Source: Nansenia antarctica (taxonomy: Eukaryota > Chordata > Actinopteri > Argentiniformes > Microstomatidae). Taken from it: a DNA stretch of 64,000 bases. The stretch spans positions 20,016,563 through 20,080,562 of the forward strand of contig OZ022339.1 in the NCBI GenBank assembly GCA_963989245.1, given 5' to 3'. The notes beneath the pieces are model-generated. The model was not told the DNA's origin. It was given only the letters and a program-made list of their open reading frames with translations, and made no database searches. Position numbers and translations under genes: made by a program. This document shows, one piece after another, positions 21,049 through 35,500 of this stretch (position 1 is its first letter; each line of letters starts with the position of its first letter).

Positions 21049-24000
21049 AGCGAGCGAGTGAGTGTTCATGTATATATTTGACTGAGTGAGTGAGTGTGTG
21101 TTCTATGGGCAGAGATCTGGGGCGGGGGGGTGCGACACACCTCAGTGACCGTATGAAAATGGGTGAGATAACCAGCCTTGAATGAACTTGATCCGGTTCT
21201 CCTATTGAGACTGACAGACCGAGAAGCCGAGAAGTTTTCATGCAATGAATTTAATACACCAAGACAAGGTCATGCGCACAACGGGAGAGAGAGACGCATT
21301 TTCAGGCTTAATAACTCTGCATCCCCAATACAGTTTACAGTAAAAATAAAAATTCCCATTGATTAGTGGAATTCATTATCATAATTCATTCATAATAGTA
21401 GGGTCCAAAACCAAAATTCTGTGACCACTCACTGGCTAACATGTTTTGATGATTTATTTGACTTCTAGGGACCTTTTATGAAAAATGTAGCCTCCAGGTC
21501 CCTCCCAAAAATCCCGTATTTTTTTGCCAGAGGGCCAAATCCAAAATACCTGTAACCTTTAAGGCAGGTGAATAGGGTAAACAAATTAACTAATAGCTAT
21601 CACTATGAAACTTCCCCAGTTAATCACTTACATTAAGACAATTATTTTTTGTATTACAAGTTTTCTGAAATTGTATGTTTAAATATGCAAACGAGGTGTT
21701 ACCTAATTAAATATGTGGTAATTTGCATAACATTCAAGAACTTAAATCTGAACATTGGATAAAGCCAGGTTAAAAATTATTGTTTCATCTTGTTGACATA
21801 TTAGAGTCAAAGGCTTGATTAATTTGTTTGTTAAATTGGATGCCCGTTAGTTGCCACCAGGGTATCAACTATTATGAACGTATAACAAGAGACGTAATTA
21901 TACTTAAAAATAAGCTCTTTAATAGCTGTAACTTGAATAGTTATAACAGAACAATTGAACCACTTTAAACATATGTGATCACTCTGAATCAGAACATTCT
22001 GCCTCACTAGATTCTGAATCCTCCTCTCCCTCCTCCTCATCTCCCTCCTCACTCTCATCTTCCTCCTTGTCTTCAGCTGGCCCTGGTGCAGGTAGATTCA
22101 TTGGGAGAGCAGGTTGTGTGTGGCGGACAGGACGACAGTGACCACCCACCAGCTCCCAGCCATGTCCGAGGGGCGAGGGGTGGTGCTTCAGGGAGGGGTG
22201 GCGCACTAGATATGCCAAGTAGTTGGCACGGAGACAGTGTTGGCGTTCTGCATCTGGAGGGAGACGGATGAAGTCCAAGAGTTGTTTTTCATTCTCTTCC
22301 ACTTCTCGGCACGGGCCTCAGCCACGGTGCTGCTCTTTTTGTGGCCATAGATGACATCTTGTGTGAAATGGAAGAGCTCCTCTACCACCTCCTCCTCAAG
22401 GTGAAGGCTATCTCCACACCGTGAGAGTTGCCGTCTTGCCACAGGGCTCTTAGCCACCTTGTCATACACCGACAATTTCCTTGTTCCATAGAAGCCTGAG
22501 TTGGCATCACAGCCTGTAATACAATGTAGCTGCACAATACAGTCTGCCATCTCCTCAGTCACTAGGCCACGGCATACAATTATCTCCTGCTTTCTCTTGA
22601 TATAGAGCATACCTGGCAACTGCTGTGAGATGGCCGCTGCTGCGACATAGGCATCGGTGTCAGCTGCATCTATGACAACAGGGCCACTGTAGCCTGACTC
22701 ACGCAGAACTGCATAAGCAGAGAAGAGGATGGTGTCAGCCTCAGACTGGTCAAAGATCTAGTTCTGCATTGGTTGTTGTGTTGACAAGTTGGTGCGATGA
22801 GAGCCAACAGAGTAAACAATATCTGCATCTACAGTCTGTGCAAGGTCGGTCAGGTAGCTGCATATTAGTTGTTGCAGCCGCACCTTGTTGCTGACGCTAC
22901 ACAGCAGCGTTTTGAACACTCTGGCAAAGGGGAAGGGGTCGCGGGGAAGTGATTAACTGGGGAAGTGATTAACTGGGGAAGTTTCATAGTGATAGCTATT
23001 TTTAAATTATTTTTTTTACCCTATTCACCTGCCTTAAAGGTTACAGGTATTTTGGATTTGGCCCTCTGGCAAAAAAAACCCGGGATTTTTGGGAAGGACC
23101 TGGAGGCTACATTTTTCATAAAAGGTCCCTAGAAGTCAAATAAATCATCAAAACATGTTAGCCAGAGAGTGGTCACGGAATTTTGGTTTTGGACCCGACT
23201 AATAAATGTATGAAAAGTTTTTCTCTGCTGGAAATTATTGGCGGCTGGTCCATGAATTATTATATAATCTGTTTGAGGCAAGGACGTGTCGTCCATATAA
23301 GCATAGTAAGCAGTGCTTACCAAACGAAAAAATAAAAAAGGACCGTGAAAATATTAAAATAAAAGTGCATGTAACCGTTTGCTTGTTTTCATTAAAAGAG
23401 TCGTATTTTAGGTCCCAGGGCAGCAGGAGTCATTCATTTTGACGTTGCATTTTTAGCGCCACCTGCAGGAGTAAGCACTTCCTACTCTGCTTGCATTGCG
23501 TTGCATTATAAGCACTTCTCTCTCTGCTTTCCCTCGCGTACATTCGAATGCGTGAAAATGTCTTTTTTTTTCTTTTTCCGATGCCTCAGCCCGCTGTTTA
23601 ATGTGGCCAGGGTAAGCATGCTTACCAGCCAATCAGTAGTTCTTTAATTCCGATAAGAGCTACTGATTGGCTCTTATCACTTTCAAGTTCACTTAACATT
23701 TCACCTCTCGCCCGGCAGAATAGCTTATGCTAGCTAGCTCAAACGATCTAAATAATAATAATCAATAAGGATAACTTGCTTGATTTTGTGAATATGGACA
23801 TTACTGACAGCGACCTAAAGGGATTTCGTAGACTGGACTGGACTGGAAAAACAGAACTACTGGCTAAATGCCGCCCGAAGCCACCGCTCACCGATCTTCA
23901 CACCCAGAAAGGGAGAGTCGCTAGGGGGTTCCAGCAAGCCTGTTATGAGCGGTTTATATGATTTATATGATTCGCGAGGCTGGTGGCGATCTGTGCTTGT

Positions 24001-27000
24001 TTATATGGTTTGAGTACTGCTGTGCTGCTGGTTATGGCTTCTTATTTAAGACTTCCTCTGCTTATACCTTTGAATGTAGGCCTGTGCCATTGTGTTTGGA
24101 GAGAGAGCTGCTTAATCAATCGCTGAGATAGGCCTAATGTCGCTGTCCGTGCCATTGGTTCTGGACCAAAAGAGTTTGAGAGAGATAGAGAGGGAGGGTT
24201 TGTGATGTGATGTCAAGTGCCTGTGTGTCAAAGTGTGAAAAGAAAGTGTGTTGTGAGTTTACTATGGAGGATGGAAACGGTGTGTGTCTGTGTTGTGCAT
24301 GTGTGCGTTTGCGATGTTGAAACTGGACTTGTAGATTTCAGCAGGCTGGCTACTTGAAAAGATCTTGGTTCAAAAAAGATTGAACAATGAGCACCACTGA
24401 TATAGTCGAAACTGGCAATTTTTTTTTTTTTTGTGGTAATCTGATCACAAAGTGACACTACAGTTTATTAGCGGGTTCTAGGGCATCAAAATTGCATTTC
24501 CTTGAAACTGCGTTCACTGATAGCGTGTATGTGTAATTATGTGTATTTCTATATCTTATGCTTACCCAATCCAAAAGCTCACGGCACGTGCCTGGTTTGA
24601 GCAGAATAAAATAGCCCAGAATAAAATAGCCCACCTAGCAATTATTTTAAGCTCAAACAGATCAAGCTCAAACCTAATATTTCATGGACCAGTTGCCAAT
24701 TACTTGGAGAAAAACTTTACTGTCATTTGCCTACCTTATTATTACCAGGCAGTGACAGTCTATATGGCTGCAAAAGGCACGGTCGTCCCTAAGCTTTAGC
24801 AAATATATTGTGGTTTACTTAATACTGTTCAGCACTTGAGGTTACATGCAATGCATGACTTGTGCTATATGGGCTAAATAAAATTATGAAAGTGGCAAGT
24901 AGCAAGTGTGCGCATCAAAGGCATTAGGCACGTAACATCCATGCTGTATAAACACGTGACAACCGTCCGTTATTTCCTGAACTTTGCCCGAACCCCCCCC
25001 CCCCCGAGGACCCGGGGAACAACGGTACGCTCCCCGCGGCTGCTATCAGACGGGCCGCGGGAGTGAGTGTTGAGGGAGAGAGGAGACGGCAACCCTCGCT
25101 CGCCATATAGACTGTATCCCTACTCGTCTCTCCTGAGCTCGGTTGTAACGTGAACCGTGGAATACGGAATATGTTAGATGCTTTACAGTAATTCCCCAAA
25201 TGACCAGAAAAGGAAGCTAGATTTGTCGCTGGTCGCTTTTGACTAATTAAGTCGCCAAGGGGCTCTGGAAAGTCGCCAGATATAATAGGGATAAAGTCGC
25301 CAAGTTGGCAACACTTGGGCCCAATCCCGATTCTCTTTTCTACCACTTCGGCTCGTTTTGGAGTCACTCGTTTTGGAGTCACTCGTTTTGGAGCCATAGC
25401 CGTAGTGGTTCCCCGGGGGAAATGGGACAACCCTTCACGACGTCATCCGTAGTGTAATGAATGGGTTAATTCATAGTCAGGACAGCGCATGCGCCTTAGA
25501 GAGAGTTCATGATATACCAGTAGGTGACTGACAGGTGTCGAGAGAACCGAAGTAAACTGGTTATACCTTTGTTGAACCCAGACTAAAGTGTCTTATTATT
25601 CTATGTCCAAGTGACATTACAGTAGTATCGTAGAAAAGCATTGACGCTCGCGATTCATTCACAACTTGAATGAACTTGAACGCTATCAATCGATCAAACA
25701 AGTCATCAAATAAAAAAGAACAATGCTTCATTATCAGACCATGACAGAATAAGCTCTCTAACCTGTATGAAACCTGTGCTCCGCTGTCCACAGCATTAGT
25801 TAACTACATATATAATAGTACATAATAACAACTGCTCGGATTAGATTGCCGGTTGTTTTGGTATAATAACAACTATAGCGTCATATACCACTAAGGGGGG
25901 GAAATTCACGCCTATCATGCTGTCAAACACCACAGGTAATAATTTATTTCTAAATAAACATGATTGTACATCTCTGAAATGGAAATCGCGCTGTGCTTGA
26001 CACTTCCAGCCTGTGACAAACGCGCAGATATGAGTGCTCCGGTCTGTCCTGCTGGATCCGGTGTCCTGAGCGCGCTGGACTGTGAAACTTTCTATGTTAA
26101 GCATAGGCACAGCACCTCGACATAAAAGCGATTTCTTTTGTTATGCTTGTTATAAAGAAAAGGTCTATAATAGATAGATAGGGGTCAGGTCAGGGGGGGG
26201 GGGGGGCAGCAGCATTTAGGAGCCGGATGGCTGTGGGGAAAAAGCTGTGTGCATGTCGGGCCTTCACAGTTTTTAGGGACCGCACCCTCCTGCCTGAGGG
26301 GAGCGGGGCGAAGAGACCGTGTCCTGGGTGTGCGGGGTCTGCCATGATCTTCCTGGCCCTCCCCAAAGCCCTACTTTTAAACAGGGCCTCAAGGGGGGGC
26401 AAAGGGCAGCCAATCACCCTCTCCGCCGAGCGTATCACCCGCTGCAGCTTGGCCTTGTCCTTGGCCGCTGCAGCGGGGAACCAGATGATGATGGCAGAGG
26501 TGACGATGGACTCAATGATGGCCGTGTAGAAGTTCACCTGCATGGTCTTTGGTAGGTGGAATTTCCTGAGCTGCCTCAGGAAAAACAGTCTCTTCTGGGC
26601 CTTTTTTGTGAGGGCGTCGATGTTGGGCCCCCACTTCAAGTCCCGAGAGACTGTCACCCCAAGGAAGCGGCATGACTCCACTGTGGTGACTGGAGTGCCT
26701 CCCAGTATGATTGGAGAGGGAGGGGATGGGTTCCTCCTGAACTCCACTATCAGCTCCACTGTCTTAAGAGCATTCAGCTCTAGGTTGTTCCGGGTGCACC
26801 AGGAGACCACCAAGTCAATCTCGCTCCTGTAAGCAGATTCATCCCCCCTGGAGATGAGCCCTACCAGGGTGGTATCGTCCGCGAACTTGAGGAGCTTGAC
26901 CGACTGGTGGCTGGAGGTACAGCGGTTGATGTAGAGGGAAAACAGGAGGGGAGACAAGACGCAGCCCTGCGGGGAACCGGTGCTGATGGTCCTCAGCTCG

Positions 27001-28403
27001 GAGATGGACTTCCCGAGCTTCACCCGCTGGGTCCTGTTGGACAGAAAGTTTGTGATCCACCTGCAGGTGTAGTCAGGCACCTGCAGTGCAGAGAGCCCAC
27101 ACTCCAGTATGGGTGGCAAGATGGTGTTGAACGCTGAACTGAAGTCCACGAACAGGATTCTGGCGTAGGTCCCGGCCGTGTCCAGATGTTCCAGGACATG
27201 GTGTAGAGCCATGTTGACCGCGTCTTCCACGGACCTGTTGGCTCTATAAGCGAACTGCAGGGGGTCTAGGAGAGGGTCTGTGATGGACTTCAGGTGGGCA
27301 AGGACGAGGCGTTCAAAGACCTTCATGACTACAGAGGTCAGGGCAACGGGTCTGTAGTCATTCAGGCCTGTGATCCTCGACTTTTTGGGGACAGGGATAA
27401 TGGTACACGTGATTAAGCCCATGGCATCAAAATCTCACTCCAGCCAGGTACCCAAAGTTGGCAACCCTGATGTAGTGAGTTACATGCTAAGCAGTGTCAG
27501 TGTTTACTAGGCTAGCTACACAGGCGTTAGTTTGTTAACTATGTAGTGAGTTACATGCTAAGCTGTGTCAGTGTTTATAAGGCTAGCTACACAGTTTTGT
27601 TTGTTGTGTACGAGTTGTGTGTGTACACAAGTTGTGTGTGTGTGTGTGTGTGTTTAGCTAGCTAGCTTTGTTAGAGAGATAATAGATTATAAAAAAGGTA
27701 AATGCTTTTGGAATGAACGGTAATGTTGTGTGGAATCAAAAATAATGATTAATTCATTGATTTGTAGATTTGCTGTAGAATAATACTGTGGATTGAAATG
27801 ATTTCACTAGCCTACTTCTTACAGTACAGGATGACTTCAAGAAGTACAGTAGGCTACACTCTCGTTCATGAGAGTCTATGGAAAGCATGCAAGCCTACAC
27901 TAAAGTGTCCACACCTCTGACCTGAAATGTGTGTTACAGAATGATGAAGGTGAGAGGTTCTGAGAGATGAGTCCTTGATGCGAGTCAACAGCACTTCAGG
28001 TATTTGTCATTGTCATTGTATTAGCAAATCTATTTGATCAACATTGTAGTATTTCCTAAAAATGGTGTGTTGGTAACAGTGGGCAATCATTTTAAATGTA
28101 CTGTCTTCTTTTTTCATTACAGCTTTGATGCCCAGATGGGATGGGAAGGAACTACACCGAAGTCCCACTATGCTTTATGGACTATAATGATAAATGCATA
28201 CACACGGACACAACATTATTATTTTTTACCATTCTATTATTGTATTGCTCAATTGTAGCTTATTTTTTCCATTGCCGTTTTATTTTCTCTTGCTGCTGCA
28301 ATGTCGACTGAAATGGAAGCCATAAGAATTGTACTCTCTTGTACTTGTATAATGGAATGTAAATCAACTTTTGGCACACATGGCAATAAAAAATCATGAA
28401 TTA

Positions 28404-28441
<38 letters not shown>

Positions 28442-29489
28442 TAGCAATTTATACATGTCAGCCCTGCAAGTTTTTTTCTGGAGGGTTAGATGATAACCCC
28501 ACTGACAGATGACAGGTGACAGGTAGTGTAATGGGGGGGTGGTTGTCTTGAGTCAGTGGTTGGGGTGGAGTTAACCAGCTATTGTTCCCACCCATTACCT
28601 ACCTGTGAAAATGCTGTGAAAAGGCTGTGAATACTTTGAGGCTGGATTTCTCGGCTGGGTATCAACATTCAAATACCGGTATGCATGACTTCCTCAAATT
28701 GTTTCAGATTTCAATGTATGACACATAATTTGAAAGCTTACAATCTACCCTTTCATAATCTGGAAAAAAATGACCTTGCCAGACGTTTCATTAGACCCTG
28801 TCACATATGAGTAATGTCACTTTGACACATCAATGTTGGGCATGAGTCAAGCACGGAAAGCCTGATTGAAAGGGAAAACATGGAAGTTACAAAATATGCC
28901 TATTTTCACTGAGGTGTATCAAGCTAAATGATACTGTGTTGTGGCTGAGTACATAAAACCTGTTGTAGAAGCTTGAGGAAGAGTGGGTTACAATACCTCA
29001 TATCAAAATGTTCAATGGCCTCTTCCAAAAAGATTCCCTTCTCACGCCGGGTGTCCAACAGTTCCTGTGTGGTGTCAAACACAATCAAATGAACCATGAA
29101 TCTGCATGGCAGTCAGAGGTACTGATTAAACCCCTTGATATCCAGATACCCACATTTACTGTACAGTATGCTTTCTTTTACCGTCTGAAGCTTTCTGTGT
29201 AACTGCAGAAACGTCTGCTTCTTCCCTCTAATGGTCTCAATGTCCTGACGGAGGGTGGTGTTGGTTGATACCAAGGAGCTGAACCTACCATTGACCTGAT
29301 GGATTCAGAGGCAGAAAGTCCTTCTTTGTAAAATCTCAACATTTAATCATTTCCCTTTTTCTGTGGATTAATAATTAAGAATCCATGCCTGATGAAGACT
29401 CATAAACTATAAATGATGGGCTTGATTTTGTTTCCTTGTCAGAAATGTTAATGAAAACAACAGACATAAATAGGTTCTCTTTGCAAAAG

Positions 29490-29555
<66 letters not shown>

Positions 29556-32500
29556 TTTGTGTGTATGCAGTTGTGTGCCAGTCCTGCAATAATGATATAC
29601 ACTGTGGATTATGTGTTGATCTAGTGGGAAAATATTGCTATTTGCTATTGGAGCACTTTGAGCTGCAACATTTGCAGGAAAAGCGCTATACAAACAAAAG
29701 TTATTATTATTATTTTAGAGTTGAGCTTGTGAGACAGGCATAGTCTGCGAAGAACCAAACAACATTACAATTGCCAAGAGATCTTCAATCCTCTCACTCA
29801 ATTACTCTGTGAGCTGCTCTCAAGCACATCTCTCAGTAGATTTTACAGTGTGACACCCTGCTTGAAGTAAACTCCATATAAACTCATTGATTCTGGCATG
29901 CACTGGAATAGAATAGAATCTCAGCTTTCTGTTGGCCACATGATGAGTCTAATGTTGGTGGGCGAAGCATGGTATTGATACTGTTTGTTTCTTGAAATGA
30001 AGGTCAAGAGGGGTAACTGAAGTTGAGTCATTGAGAGGGTGAAAGGCTGGGTCATGGAGAGCCATTTAAGCTTTTTACTGTTTGAGATGTTGCAAAATAC
30101 CTCTCACCATAGCCACGGTCCTTACCCCTACCCCACTCTACCTCTCACTCTACCTCTCACTCTACCTCTCACTCTCACTCTACCTCTCACTCTACCTCTC
30201 ACTCTACCTCTCACTCTAACCCCTGTGGGTATTATCAGCACCTACAGTGCATTGGGAACGTATTCAAACACCTTCACTTTTTCCACATTTTGTTGTGATA
30301 TAGCCTCAATTTAAAATGGATTAAATTAAAAAGTTAAATACAGAAATACCTCATGTACATAAGTATGTACATAAGTATTCAGACATTTGCAATGAAAATT
30401 AAAATGTCATCAACAAATCACTCAATAAGTTGAATTGAGTCCATCTTAATGCAAGGATAATAGCAAGGATAATAGTTAATGTAATTTTGGAATCAATATC
30501 TTTGTTTTTATTGGGTCTCTGATTTGCATAGGAATCAATTACACACTATGTAATCATCAGGTTGTCATTGCGAATGGAGAGGAACAAAACTGCTCAGCAA
30601 TGCGACGCTGAGGCCTGGGGAGACTTACACACATCTACAAAAGTTGAATGGTGGAGAGGAAAAAGCACAGTCGATGGGACAACGTCATCCCAGTCACTCT
30701 ACAAAATTGGTCTATAACCAAGTGGCCAAAAAGAATCCCTTAATCCATAATTGTGTTTGCAACAAAGAATTCAAGTGATACAGCAAAGAAAGTGACTGGA
30801 AATGTGTTTATTTAGTTTTACTACAAAGCATTAAGTTAAAGTGCAAATCCAGCACATGCACTGCAGTTTTTTCACCATCTCTCATGTGAAGAATAGTGGT
30901 AGCTGCATCACGTTATGGGTATGTTTGTCACTGGCAGGGACTGGGGAGGGTGTCAGGATCAAGAGAAAATGATAACATTTGTTGAGTTGGTAATGACATC
31001 CTAATCTACACAGTGTGTACTTCATTCCTATGCAAATCAGAGACCCTATAAAAAACAAAGATATTCATTCCAGAATTACATGAACTATTGTTCTTGCATT
31101 AAGATGGACTCAATTTAACTTATTGAGTCATTTGTAGGTGTAGGTGATGGTGGTCTAGTGGATAGTGAGTTGGACTTGTGATCGTAAGGTTGTGAGTTCT
31201 AATCCCGCCTGAAACCACACCACTATTAGTGTGCCCTTGAGTAAGGCACTTAGCCCTCAGTTACTCCAGGGGGAATGTCCCTGTAAATCGCTTTGGATTA
31301 AAAGCGTCTGCTAAATGGCAAAATTAAATTAAATTTGTTAATTACATTTTGGCACATTTTAAGATTGTCATAGCAAAGGGTCTGAATACTTTTTCAATGA
31401 TTTAAATTTAGTCTATAACACAAAAAATGTGGAAAAAGTGAAGGGGTCTGAATACTTTCCGAATGCACTGTATTCTGTGAAAGTCTTCCTTGTGATGATT
31501 GTGATATGTAGTTGTTCCACTTACATTCTGTCTACATTCTAGATTTACATATGAGTCATTTACTAATCCTTATAATCAGTTTCTCTGGATTAATACCTGA
31601 TAAACATGAACATGTAGAATGTAGACAGGGGCAGAGGGAGAGCACTGGTGGAGGCGTGCTGTAAATGTGACAGGGTCTGGTGAAAAAGTCCTCAGTTTTT
31701 TTCCAGATTATGAAAGTGCAGATAAGCTTATCTGAATGAAGATATGCTTATCTGAATGTTACACACCTCAGACCTTTTCACCCGACCGTGTCACAAATGA
31801 CAGAAAACAAGGAGAATGAAGAGTTGGAAGAAATGAGAGGCTGAGCAGACCTTTGCCAGCTGAGTGGTCAGCTTTTGAATCTTTCTGGCAGGGTCTTCTT
31901 TTGATGCTGACACTTTCCTCTCCTGGTCAATCTTCCTCTGAATATCTTGTATCTGTAGAAAAAACAAAGATTTCTCAATCTTATGTCACACAAAATATCC
32001 CAGTTTCTGCACTGACATAACATACACGATAAATTCCAGTCTGGCTTTAAACCGCGCCACAGCACTGAAACGGCCCTTCTCCGTGTCTTTAACGACCTTA
32101 TTATAGCCGCCGATGCAGGTAACCCTTCTATCCTGCTGCTCCTTGATCTCACAGCTGCATTTGACACTGTAGATCACATGATTCTACTAGCTCGACTTGA
32201 GCATTATGTAGGCATCAGGGGCGTCACCTTGGACTGGTTCCGGTCTTACCTAAATAAGCAGACTTTTTCTGTCCAACTCTGTGACCTCTCCTCCTCAGTA
32301 GCCCCCTCACCTGTGGAGTGCCCCAAGGATCAATCATGGGCCCGCCCTCTTCCTATTGTACATGCTGCCCCTAGGTCAGATCCTGGCGAAATTCAGTATT
32401 TCCTTCCACTGCTTCGCCGATGACGTGCAGGTTTACCTTCCCTTAAAATTAACCCAAGGGAAAACCACATTACAGCCCCTGCTTGACTGCCTGACTGAAA

Positions 32501-35500
32501 TAAAGTGCTGGATGTCAGAAATAGTTTTTATTGTAAGTCCCTGGCTCTTATTGTCTTATTGTTATATTGTTTTTAGTCCTTTTTCTTCTCTTTTAATTTG
32601 ACCAGATTTGGGATTACATTGTATTGTGTTTATTGTGCTTACTTATTTCCTGCATTTATCTATTTTTACTGTGAAGCACTTTGGCTCAGCATTGCTGTAC
32701 GTAAATGTGCTATACAAATAAAGTTGACTTGACTTGACTTGACTGACTTAGAAGTTCTCTGATAGTAAAGAGCTAACTAATTAAAGTTACAATATGAAAC
32801 GTTCAACCTCTGGAAGAGATGTTGAGCTAGATGGACAGTGGGGTGCAAAAATCTGGGCACTCCTAGTCAAAATGGAGGATCATTGTCATTGTCTTGCTGG
32901 AATAGCCAACCTCTCTTCAACTTCAACTTCTGGACTGACCTTTCGAACATTAGCCTCTAGAATGTCTTGGTATCTGGTGGAATCTATCCAGCGATCCAAT
33001 TCACAAATTCAAAGTATTTAGTTGTTGTTTTTTAAATCATATTTTTATCATTTAGTGATCCTAAAACAGTTGTTTGTTATATTGAGTGGGCTCCTCAACA
33101 CTTAAACTTTGTTAATATACTTTTTTTTTTTTTGAAAAGAAGCTTTTTGGTCATTTGCATGACTTGAGCATTGCTGACATGCAGCCCTTTTCACTAGACT
33201 GGGTCACATACAGCAGAGTGGACAGAGCTCTAGTTTCCTTCCAGTGGCTCCCAAGTCTGAAGATAGGCAGCCGCTTCCTACTTCTGCCCCTCAGGATGTC
33301 ATATGCTACACTCAATTAATTATTTAGATCAGAGCTCATTTAAGTAAACCTTGTGATGACATAACAGCACTACACTGACATCCGTATTGCAGTAACATCC
33401 CATTTCACTCACTCACCTTGGAAAATAAGGCAGGACATTGAAAACACACTGTACTCAATTTCCAGGAAAATCCATCGGAAATAGGTCAACTTGCACTATA
33501 GTTGCAATGGTAATCATGAGGAGTTTACACGTGGTACGATAGCTGATGTCCATGTCACTATTTTATGCACATGAACATTAGACAATTGAACTCTATGTGA
33601 ACTCTTAAAGTGAACTCTATGTGACAACCTGGTCATGATTATGTTGTGCTGTTTTAACAGAACCGGTATCTTGCGCACAACATCACATTGAGGTACATAG
33701 GAAGAATGAGTATCATCAAATAAACCAATTTAATAGTATCAAAGAAGCATACAAAATAAACCAACTAAATCTAACGCTCTGTGTGTTGAGACAGGTGCAC
33801 ATTGGCTTAACCCGAGAAAACAAATATTACCGTTCTTGTCCTTAAATACCATCCCAATAACAGAACATCAGAGACATGGATGGGAGAGGACTATTGGCCT
33901 ATACTATCAACATTACAATAGCACAGGAATTGACCCAGGCGAGGCGTATACCCTCAGGACCTCCACCAGGCTCATTCAACTGTAAATAAATGTTCCGGGC
34001 TGAGAGGGGGGGTGTTGATCACCATTTACAATGGAAGATCAAACAATCACAGTGGTTATATCAGCCCCATGTAAACACATGGAAATGACATGACTGTCTC
34101 CACCAAATCCGTCTACAACTGTATGGCAAACTTAAGCAAATGCAGATAGATTATAATACATATACTTTATAACTACATCAAAAGCCTGCATTTATGGCAA
34201 AAATATGTACTGTATACACAGTACTCAAGTTATAAAAATAAAAAAATCAGGGGGGATGGTGGATGATGGATTATTATATGGGGACAATTTGTGCTGATGA
34301 CAGCGCAGAGGGTGGGAGACCAACTGTGTACCCTGCCAATGTTGGATCACTTTGCGATTGTGTTTGATGCTTTACTCCCGAATTTAAAAGACCCAGGGAC
34401 TAAGGAAACACGTTTGTCTCACTATATTAGCCCCAGAGCTTTAAGTGATCTATGTCTGAGATTGCCTGATACTGTAAACCAGGTTTTTAGCCAGACCTGT
34501 TCAGTTGACAACCTTACTGATAACTTTAATGGCGCTCTCTGGGGCCTGCTCGATTTAGTGGCACCAGCAAAGATCTGTAAAGGTTCTCAAAAGAGCTATA
34601 CACCCTGGCTAAATGATGAGTTATTAATTCTCAAAAAGAGCTGCAGAAAAGTTGAGCGCCAGTGGCGTGGCTCTAGGCTGGAGGTGCATTATCAACTGTG
34701 GCACGAAAATCTGATCACCTATCAGTCTGGGATGGATGCAGCAAAGGCAGCCTACTATTCTAATAGCTGATAGCTACGAATAAGCACAATCCCAGACTTC
34801 TTTTTGACACTGTTGCTCGGTTGACACAAGGCCATCAGAAAAAGAGCTGTAGGCCTACTGAAGTGTCAGCATATGATTTTTCTGACTTTTTTGATGACAG
34901 AGTAGAGACTATTAGAGCCAGGATACCACAGCCATCCATGGGGGGATTAGTTTTTGGTGCCATTTGCCCCCTTATTCACGACATGTTTTTTCTGAGTTTG
35001 AGTCCATCTCATTAGATGATCTGACTAAGGTGGTCGTGGCTTCTAGATCTACAACTTGCTCCCTGGATCCGCTACCAGCCTGGGTTATTAAGGATCTTTG
35101 GTCAACTCTAGGAGCCTATGTCTTATCTATCCTCAATTTATCTCTCTTAAATTGAGTTTTCCCAGCCTGTTTTAAATCTGCAGTGGTTAAACCCCTATTA
35201 AAGAAATCGGGTCTGTATCCACTTTCACTGGCAAGTTATAGACCTGTCTCGAATTTGGGTTTTTTGTCTAAGGTTTTTGAAAAAGTGGTCTCAAAACAGC
35301 TTGTAGATTTTCTGTCTTCTAATAATCTGTTTGAGCCACTACAGTCGGCATTCCGCACCAACCACTCTACTGAAACAGCACTCACTAAGGTGGTAAATGA
35401 CTTGCTATTGACGGTCGACTCAGGCTCAACATCTGTTCTTTTATTGTTAGACCTGAGCGCTGCTTTTGACACAGTAGATCATCACATATTACTGGATAGG

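Noticed and set aside
21401..23196. CRISPR-like or regulatory reading of the inverted repeats
   Set aside because: There are only two copies, inverted and 1.3 kb apart, enclosing a transposon protein fragment.
24924..25430. 168-codon minus frame
   Set aside because: No domain is recognised, the sequence contains dispersed-repeat phrases and tandem units, and no splice-phase context supports it.
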